A stretch of DNA of 35,937 bases from an uncultured Prevotella sp. (lineage in GTDB: Bacteria; Bacteroidota; Bacteroidia; Bacteroidales; Bacteroidaceae), in assembly GCA_900552675.1 (NCBI GenBank), contig USAI01000015.1, positions 1-35,937 of the forward strand, read 5' to 3'. The position numbers were made by a program, and so were the translations under genes. Positions 24,464-29,625 of the stretch are shown here, one piece after another. Every line of letters starts with the position of its first letter. The stretch's first letter is position 1. Below the pieces are notes generated by a model. That model was not told the DNA's origin. It saw only the letters and a program-made list of their open reading frames with translations, and made no database searches.

Positions 24464-24802
24464 GTAGGACGGTGGTCTCCGCGCCCCGTCCTCCAGCCCC
24501 CAACCTAAGTAGCACTTCCTGTTGATAACTTCACATGTTTATTGCCCATTCCTAATGTCGGGAGGACGGGGCACAGAGACCACCGTCCTACTTGAATAAT
24601 TCATAGATTAATTCATGGATAAATTTATGGATAATTTATGGAAATTCGTGTTCAAACCAAACGCGCGAAGCGCGAAATAGATTATTAAAAACGCAACAAT
24701 ATTATTCGTTCTCCAAATCATAGTAATAATAGCCTGAAAGCCAGGCAAATGTCGTGTGAAAACCAATTAAAAATCGGGCAAAACCATTGAGAAAGTCATC
24801 TC
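24464..24802. repeat. Flanking direct repeat R1 of the Rpn unit
   Basis: R1 starts with a long inverted repeat: arms 24464-24494 and 24561-24591, 31 bp with three mismatches, beginning GTAGGACGGTGG. It continues with ATTCGTGTTCAA, a CATAGTAATAATAGCCTGAAA block, and AAACCATTGAGAAAGTCAT. The same blocks recur in the same order and orientation at 26193-26488 (R2). Overall identity is imperfect, with indels (R1 has an extra AT-rich insertion near 24600-24640). Confidence 0.8.
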
Positions 24803-24900
24803 ACACCGACCGTTCTCCATGTTCATAACGGTCGGTGTGAACACGAGCATCGACCGTTCTCCATGTTCATAACGGTCGATACGAGATGACTTTCTCAAGG
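24784..24900. repeat. Nested inverted repeats able to form a three-way junction
   Basis: The outer arms are 24784-24802 (CCATTGAGAAAGTCATCTC) and 24883-24900, pairing except for one bulged A. Inside lie two perfect hairpins: 24803-24814 with 24827-24838 (12 bp) and 24850-24858 with 24871-24879 (9 bp). Both have the loop CTCCATGTTCAT. The two inner hairpins share a 28-bp identical core, 44 bases apart. Confidence 0.85.
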
Positions 24901-25061
24901 CTTTCGCCCAATTTTTCGGTCAATAGTAACATAAGAAATAGAGCTTGATGCATGGTTTAATCGTATATTTCTTCACTTTGTCAAAAGGTTTATGAGTATT
25001 AAGGAATACGAAGCGTAGCGTTTTTTATATAATTAAAGCTCATTATTCGGGATTTTTTATC

Positions 25062-25069
25062 TACTTTTG
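25062..25069 (+). promoter_or_regulatory. Promoter of the Rpn-family gene
   Basis: TACTTTTG, followed by CATAAACAACA, is an exact TAnnTTTG match 27 bases before ATG 25096. Confidence 0.6.
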
Positions 25070-25095
25070 CATAAACAACAGAAAACCATAACGTT

Positions 25096-26106
25096 ATGAT
25101 TATACATGTAGCCAATCCTATTTACGACTCTGTGTTCAAATATATCATGGAGGACGAGCGCATAGCCAAGACCATGCTGTCGGCTTTGTTGAAGAAAGAA
25201 GTGGTTCATGTGACGGTGCGTCCGCATGAATACAGCAACACCACACGCGACACGTTATCAATGTTTCGCATCGACTTTGCTGCAACTGTACGTGAGCGCG
25301 AAGGCGATGTCATAAAAGACCGCATTGTGCTTATTGAGCTGCAAAAGACGTGGCTCAACACCGAGACGCTGCGTTTCCGACAATATCTTGGTGCGCAGTA
25401 TAGCAACAAGAACAATATACGTGAGTCTGATAAAAAAGGCTTTGCCTACCCCATGGTTGCTGTATATCTGCTCGGCCACAAGGTGGGCAACATCAAGGAG
25501 CCGATAGTATATGTCAATCATGACGTGTTCGACTATAACGGAAACATCGTAGTCGACGGCCATGAAGAGCCTTTCGTGGAGAGTCTTACCCACAACAGCA
25601 TCATTGTGCAGATACCTCTTCTGCATGGCAACGTGAACAACAGGCTTGAGAAGGTGCTCAGCGTGTTTGACCAAACACAGGTTGAGGGCGATACCCAACA
25701 GGTGCTTAAGATAGATGAGGACAAGTATGCCGATGACAACGACATGATGTATATGCTGCATAAACTCACAGCGGCAGCCGCCAATTCGGAGATGCGACAA
25801 GACATGAATGTGGAAGACGAATACTACAAAGCCATTGAAGATCGTGACACTGCCATAATGCAGCGCGACAAAATACTGAAGGAGCAAAAAAAGCAACTGT
25901 CACAGCAAAGCGAGCAGTTGTCACAGCAAAGCGAGCAGTTGTCACAACAAAGCGAGCAGTTGTCACAGCAAAGCGAGCAGTTGTCACAGAAGGATGAGCA
26001 GCTACGCAATATGGCAAAGGCGTTGCTCGCAAAAGGTATGACCGAAGAACAAATTTCGGCAATGACTGGTATTGATATTGCTAACGTAGTAAAACTTCTA
26101 CACTAA
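25096..26106 (+). CDS. Rpn/PDDEXK_2 family putative transposase-nuclease
   Basis: The 336-residue protein belongs to the PD-(D/E)XK nuclease transposase group (PF12784-like, related to recombination-promoting nuclease Rpn). The N-terminus IYDSVFKYIMEDERIAKTML is typical. The core has RIDFAATVRE (Asp), then VLIELQKTWLNTETLRFRQY (E-x-Q), and YLGAQYSNKN. Residues near 260-300 form a coiled coil of consecutive QLSQQSE heptads, encoded by nearly identical 21-bp units (from about 25897), then QLSQKDEQLRNMAKALLAKG. The C-terminal MTEEQISAMTGIDIANVVKL is the usual short helical tail. Family members cut DNA and promote RecA-independent recombination; the natural role is debated. The gene has its own promoter and terminator and lies between repeats R1 and R2. 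Confidence 0.88.
   Translation: MIIHVANPIYDSVFKYIMEDERIAKTMLSALLKKEVVHVTVRPHEYSNTTRDTLSMFRIDFAATVREREGDVIKDRIVLIELQKTWLNTETLRFRQYLGAQYSNKNNIRESDKKGFAYPMVAVYLLGHKVGNIKEPIVYVNHDVFDYNGNIVVDGHEEPFVESLTHNSIIVQIPLLHGNVNNRLEKVLSVFDQTQVEGDTQQVLKIDEDKYADDNDMMYMLHKLTAAAANSEMRQDMNVEDEYYKAIEDRDTAIMQRDKILKEQKKQLSQQSEQLSQQSEQLSQQSEQLSQQSEQLSQKDEQLRNMAKALLAKGMTEEQISAMTGIDIANVVKLLH
25897..25994 (+). repeat. In-frame 21-bp tandem repeats in the Rpn gene
   Basis: CAGTTGTCACAGCAAAGCGA (21-bp unit with a final G) is repeated about four times with one silent change, then a diverged unit. It encodes the QLSQQSE heptads, so copy changes of whole units would keep the frame and lengthen or shorten the coiled coil. 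Confidence 0.9.
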
Positions 26107-26109
26107 AAC

Positions 26110-26140
26110 AAAGGAGGAAACGGCTTGCGTTTCCTTCTTT
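26110..26140 (+). terminator. Intrinsic terminator after the Rpn gene
   Basis: AAAGGAGGAAACG pairs with CGTTTCCTTCTTT (one mismatch) around GCTTG, four bases after the stop codon. Confidence 0.75.
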
Positions 26141-26192
26141 ATTTAGTTGTTTATTATTTATTCTTTCTATGTTGAACGGAAGTGCCATCCAA

Positions 26193-26488
26193 GTAGGACG
26201 GTGGCCTCCGTGCCCCGTCCTCCAGCACCCAACACTTCTAAATAGATATTCTAACATATTTATTGCCCATTTCTATTATTGGGAGGACGGGGCACAGAGA
26301 CCACCGTCCTACTTGGATAATTCATGATAATTCGTGTTCAAGCAAAACGCGTGTAGCAGGGAAATAGATTGTCAAAAACACAGCAATATTATTTGTACTC
26401 CGAAATCATAGTAATAATAGCCTGAAAACAAGGCTATTGTCGTGTAAAAACCAGCCAAAAATCACGCAAAACCATTGAGAAAGTCATG
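26193..26488. repeat. Flanking direct repeat R2 of the Rpn unit
   Basis: R2 carries the 31-bp inverted-repeat arms (26193-26223 and 26282-26312), ATTCGTGTTCAA, CATAGTAATAATAGCCTGAAA and AAACCATTGAGAAAGTCAT in the order seen in R1. After 26488 it diverges. The three-way-junction block is absent and is replaced by ATTCTCAATGGTTTTAGG and a similar CTCTCAATGGCTTTAGG. Confidence 0.8.
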
Positions 26489-26629
26489 CCGCATCGGCCC
26501 TGTCAAGGGTATTAGATGAAATTCTCAATGGTTTTAGGAAACCCTCTCAATGGCTTTAGGGGACGTTTTGCTCTAAATCGCCCCATTTTTCATTGCCAAT
26601 CATCCTTTATTTGTGTACCAATATCAATA

Positions 26630-27055
26630 CTATTGTACAACAACCTTTTTTACACTACCATCGTTGTACCTAATGATATTGAAACCTTTAGAAGGAGCGG
26701 AGATTTTCTGACCATTTATAGTATAGCGAGTGAGCTCCTTTGTATTTGTATTGATTGTGGTTGGTGCATCGTCAATACCAGTGTCTAAACGGCTGTCTTC
26801 TTTTAAATTCCAAAAGTTTTTCCAAGGCTCGGACTTTTGATATAATGTCAAACAACCTGGCGGTACGTTAACGGTTGTGTTTATATATTGTTGGGATGAA
26901 AAACCTGTCGAATATGATGGGGGATTGGGTGAATGAATATTTATAGTTAAAAGCTTGTCACATCCTGTAAAAGAATCTTTTCCGATGCTTTCCAAAGAAT
27001 ATCCTAAATCTATGGTATGAAGTGATGTGCAATCTTTGTATCTATTATTAGTTGA
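26630..27055 (-). pseudogene. C-terminal remnant of a BspA-like LRR_5 surface protein
   Basis: The minus-strand frame is open from about 27055 and ends at 26630. It encodes YKDCTSLHTIDLGYSLESIG and KDSFTGCDKLLTINIHSPNP, typical treponema/BspA-type LRR_5 repeats, then VPPGCLTLYQKSEPWKNFWN, the usual closing repeat. A C-terminal tail TRYTINGQKISAPSKGFNII, then RYNDGSVKKVVVQ, resembles a type IX secretion sorting signal. The N-terminal signal peptide and most repeats are missing. The frame is cut by stops at 27056, close to fragment B at 27074. No start codon fits except an internal Met, so this is a leftover of a once larger surface protein gene. Confidence 0.75.
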
Positions 27056-27073
27056 TTATCAGTATTATACGCT

Positions 27074-27144
27074 CTAAACGGTAGAAAAGTGGCAATATGG
27101 ATTCTGTTTAGATACAAAAAAGGTGAAGATTTAACGTATTTAAC
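27074..27144 (+). repeat. Decayed fragment B, homologous to 2424-2493
   Basis: AAACGGTAGAAAAGTG (27076-27091) and GAAGATTTAACGTATTTAAC (27125-27144) recur from fragment A in inverted orientation. Here the frame reads NGRKVAIWILFRYKKGEDLT without interruption. Homology to copy A stops at 27144, right at the stop codon of the neighbouring chimeric gene (27140-27142), so a rearrangement border probably lies here. Confidence 0.6.
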
Positions 27145-28894
27145 CTCCATTTACATCATTTGCAGTGTCTGAGTATAGTATTTCTATCATTTCGTTGGCT
27201 ATTTTGTGGTCAGCGATTCGTGTAACATTGTTTGTCTCCGAATTGTAACCAAAGAAGTTTATGTTCCCATACCAGACAATAGATTTGTCTATGATGGCGC
27301 ATTGCAGAGTTTGTTCCTTGTTGCACACCACATCCATTCCTGTATTTTTAAGTTCTATCTCATTAGCCCCTTCCTCTTTGATATGTACAGCCACAGTAAC
27401 ACCATTATGAATAATGTTTGCAAGTGTTGACATTATAACGGGCTTGTATTTAAACTTTATTTTGGGGACAGCGATGATGACAGAGTACTGGGCTTTTGCC
27501 AAATCATTCCGAAATGTCGCTTCGTAATTGTTTCGTTCATATATCAGTTCTTGAGGATTTTTGTCAAGTGTGGATGATGTCACATACTTTCCGTATCCTG
27601 CTCTTAAATACCCTTTCAGCCGTTTACGATACATAGAGTCACAAAGTGGGACATGAACATCCACATAATCATAAATACGCACTTCGTTCTTTCCTGCGTA
27701 TTCCCTATGCAAACGCCCAGCATATTGCTCCACGTTTCCTTTCCAAGCTATAGGCATATAAAGGTCTTCACGTCCTGCTTCGTTGGAATCGTAAAAGTTC
27801 CGCTTCTCGTAAGTGCTCAGCTTGTCCCAACAGGAAGGCAGTTTCGTCTCCAGAAACTCCTGCAAGTCATCAAGCAAAGGGTCAATCTGGTTGTGCTGCT
27901 CCTGAAGTTCCATCATCTGATGACCTGTATCGATAACCAGCTGGTCGATTTCACTCATCCTGGTGAAGTAAATAACAACAGCTTCAGCCCACAGCTGGTC
28001 GGCAATACTCTCCAGCCACTTGATACGCTTAACGGCATCAATGGCGGTAGCCTTTGTTTCAATAGGCCAGAAACGACGGTTGCCCGTAGGGTCGTTCAGG
28101 AATACCTCTTCATTGGTGGTGCCGATGAAGACACATTGCCGCTGGATTACCACGTTTGAGCGAGCGTATGGAGGACGATAGGTGTCGGATGTACTCGATA
28201 TAAACTTCTTGACCGCACTGGCTTCCTTCTTGTTGAATGAGTCACCTTCGGCAATCTCGATAAGCCATGAGTTGGCCAACGCCATATAACCATCCTTGGA
28301 ACCTACGTCAATATCTGAGTCATTGAACCACTTGTTCCCTACCAGAGCCTTACCGAAAGCGCTCTTGCCAGTTCCCTGAGGCCCTAAAAACTCCAGCATG
28401 AACTGCAAGTCACAGCCCGGTTCGTAGATGCGCTGCACCGCCTTGGCGAAGAAGCAGATGGACGCGTTACGATAGAGGGGTATGTCATCGGTATGGAAAT
28501 AGTCTATGAAGAGTGTTTCAATACGAGGGATGTCATCCCACTCCAAAGCGTCCAGATACTCCCGTATCGGATGATACCTGTGCTTCTTGGCAACGATAGC
28601 CAGAGCATCCATCACCTTGTCCTTCTGGAATCCCGAACGACGAAAGTCCTCAAGCAGGAAGCGGAGTTCGGCATTGTCATCATCAACCCATTCCCCTTTA
28701 CCATTCCATGGGAGCTCGTCATGCTCGATGATAGAAGAGAAATCATTGTAACGAATCTTGCCCCTCAGTCTTTCGTCGTTCTCCAGAATGGTGACCAGAT
28801 TGCCGACATTGTTTACCGGGCACGGATTGCCATCACGATCCTTGGTGTACTCCAAAGCCTCAGTCCACTCACGATTAGTCTTAGTTCCTGGCAT
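27140..28894 (-). CDS. VapE-type helicase fused to an SF2 helicase/PLD C-terminus (chimera)
   Basis: This continuous 584-residue frame joins two unrelated pieces. Residues 1 to about 370 match virulence-associated E (VapE/VirE) SF3-like helicases: PIREYLDALEWDDIPRIETL, Walker A GPQGTGKSAF (171-180), LIEIAEGD, FIGTTNEEVFLNDPTGNRRF and LPSCWDKLSTYEKRNF. The VapE C-terminus is missing. From about residue 378 the sequence becomes the end of an SF2 DEAD/DEAH helicase (MPIAWKGNVEQYAGRLHREY contains motif VI, QxxGRxxR; then VRIYDYVDVHVPL, MYRKRLKGY). A PLD-like domain follows (FRNDLAKAQYSVIIAVPKIK ... VWYGNINFFGY). The PLD HxK residues are absent (TLQCAIID where HQKF.IID is expected). This looks like a deletion or recombination product. 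It lies 15 bases after an excisionase-like HTH gene; the fused protein may not be functional. Confidence 0.8.
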   Translation of the reverse strand: MPGTKTNREWTEALEYTKDRDGNPCPVNNVGNLVTILENDERLRGKIRYNDFSSIIEHDELPWNGKGEWVDDDNAELRFLLEDFRRSGFQKDKVMDALAIVAKKHRYHPIREYLDALEWDDIPRIETLFIDYFHTDDIPLYRNASICFFAKAVQRIYEPGCDLQFMLEFLGPQGTGKSAFGKALVGNKWFNDSDIDVGSKDGYMALANSWLIEIAEGDSFNKKEASAVKKFISSTSDTYRPPYARSNVVIQRQCVFIGTTNEEVFLNDPTGNRRFWPIETKATAIDAVKRIKWLESIADQLWAEAVVIYFTRMSEIDQLVIDTGHQMMELQEQHNQIDPLLDDLQEFLETKLPSCWDKLSTYEKRNFYDSNEAGREDLYMPIAWKGNVEQYAGRLHREYAGKNEVRIYDYVDVHVPLCDSMYRKRLKGYLRAGYGKYVTSSTLDKNPQELIYERNNYEATFRNDLAKAQYSVIIAVPKIKFKYKPVIMSTLANIIHNGVTVAVHIKEEGANEIELKNTGMDVVCNKEQTLQCAIIDKSIVWYGNINFFGYNSETNNVTRIADHKIANEMIEILYSDTANDVNGG

Positions 28895-28909
28895 AGAACC
28901 TCCTTTCTG

Positions 28910-29167
28910 TTAGAAACGACCTCCGCCTCTTTTTATCGCACGTTCAACCATATAGGATTGCGCCTGCGAGTCAAGCTCGGCCTGGGTGCAGATTCTATTG
29001 CTGCACTTCCATGCATCGAGGTCATCGGTATCGAAGTAACACACTTTGCCATTCGGCTTGTAGTAAGCGATGGCACGATTCATCATCAGCTTATAAAGGT
29101 AGCTCACCTTGAGACCCAAGTACTCAGCAGCCTGCTGGGTCGTCAACATTTCCTTCTTAGGGGTCAT
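28910..29167 (-). CDS. Excisionase/MerR-like helix-turn-helix protein
   Basis: The 85-residue protein is a HTH_17-type DNA-binding domain. It has MLTTQQAAEYLGLKVSYLYK (helix-turn-helix), LMMNRAIAYYKPNGKVCYFD (wing) and DTDDLDAWKCSNR (last helix). A basic tail follows (MVERAIKRGGGRF). In Bacteroidota mobile elements such genes commonly precede a VapE/primase gene and act as excision or replication regulators. Here it is 15 bases before the VapE-containing gene and shares its promoter at 29232-29239. No integrase is visible nearby. Confidence 0.85.
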   Translation of the reverse strand: MTPKKEMLTTQQAAEYLGLKVSYLYKLMMNRAIAYYKPNGKVCYFDTDDLDAWKCSNRICTQAELDSQAQSYMVERAIKRGGGRF

Positions 29168-29196
29168 ATAATCTTGTATTAAAAGTTAGACTTGAA

Positions 29197-29228
29197 TCGA
29201 AAGTCCGAAAGCATGTTCGAACTTTCGA
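29197..29228. promoter_or_regulatory. Long palindrome in the leader of the HTH-VapE operon
   Basis: On the minus strand TCGAAAGT-T-CGAA and TTCG-G-ACTTTCGA face each other around a short centre, giving 12 paired positions plus one T/G. It lies between the -7 box (29232-29239) and the HTH start. It may be an operator for the HTH protein or an RNA hairpin. Confidence 0.6.
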
Positions 29229-29231
29229 CAG

Positions 29232-29239
29232 CAAAGGTA
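29232..29239 (-). promoter_or_regulatory. Promoter of the HTH-VapE operon
   Basis: TACCTTTG on the minus strand matches TAnnTTTG exactly and lies 64 bases before the HTH start at 29167. Confidence 0.6.
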
Positions 29240-29287
29240 ATACAACTTAAAATATTGGGTATCAATGGAAATGTTGTCACTTGTTGT

Positions 29288-29345
29288 CGACAATAAGAGA
29301 CAACAAACGACAATCTGAGACAACAAGAAAACGTTAGACAACCAA
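29288..29345. repeat. Iteron-like repeats upstream of the HTH-VapE operon
   Basis: Two adjacent 20-bp units, CGACAATAAGAGACAACAAA (29288-29307) and CGACAATCTGAGACAACAAG (29308-29327), match at 17 positions. A third AGACAACCAA follows at 29336-29345. An inverted TTGTTGTC precedes them at 29281-29288. Such spacing fits binding sites for a replication or recombination protein. Confidence 0.6.
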
Positions 29346-29625
29346 CGAACAAGCGAAAATTTAAGGACACAAAAAAGGCCGAATATCCTACCTCTATGAT
29401 AGTGATATACGACCCTAAAACAGTCTTGTTTGAAGTTTTTTTCGACTGGGAGCCATTGCATGGCCCAATACCATTATAATGCTTTTGCTCTTTGACTGGA
29501 TTAGCTTCCGCATTAAGAACACAGACGATAGTAGCCTCTGTGTTAACCTTTCTAAAATAGAACCCCATCCATTTTACTTTTCATCTATTCTAGTATCTAA
29601 CAAGTAAACTTCAAATAGAATAAAT

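Larger units (their letters stand above)
24266..25095. other. Intergenic region between glmM and the Rpn gene
   Basis: This 830-base gap has no credible gene. It holds the glmM terminator, direct repeat R1 with its long inverted repeat, the nested three-way-junction structure and, at 25062-25069, the promoter of the Rpn gene. Confidence 0.7.
26107..26629. other. Intergenic region between the Rpn gene and the LRR remnant
   Basis: The 523 bases hold the Rpn terminator, direct repeat R2 and two CTCAATGG copies inverted relative to the end of R2. No gene is seen. Confidence 0.65.
29168..29625. other. Intergenic region between the HTH-VapE and carrageenase-like operons
   Basis: Contains the palindrome, promoter and iteron-like repeats listed separately. 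A 129-codon minus-strand frame (29179-29568) crosses these elements; only its first part (FRKVNTEATIVCVLNAEANP) looks remotely protein-like and no family was recognised. TACTTTTC at 29575-29582 may be the promoter of the plus-strand operon. Confidence 0.5.

Noticed and set aside
24464..26488. Repeats around the Rpn gene considered as CRISPR or IS ends
   Set aside because: Only two long imperfect copies with internal hairpins, no regular spacers and no DDE transposase; kept as flanking direct repeats.
29179..29568. 129-codon minus-strand frame upstream of the HTH gene, considered as an integrase N-terminus
   Set aside because: It runs through the palindrome, promoter and iteron-like repeats, has Cys/Phe-rich random-looking composition after residue 60, and shows no integrase motif.
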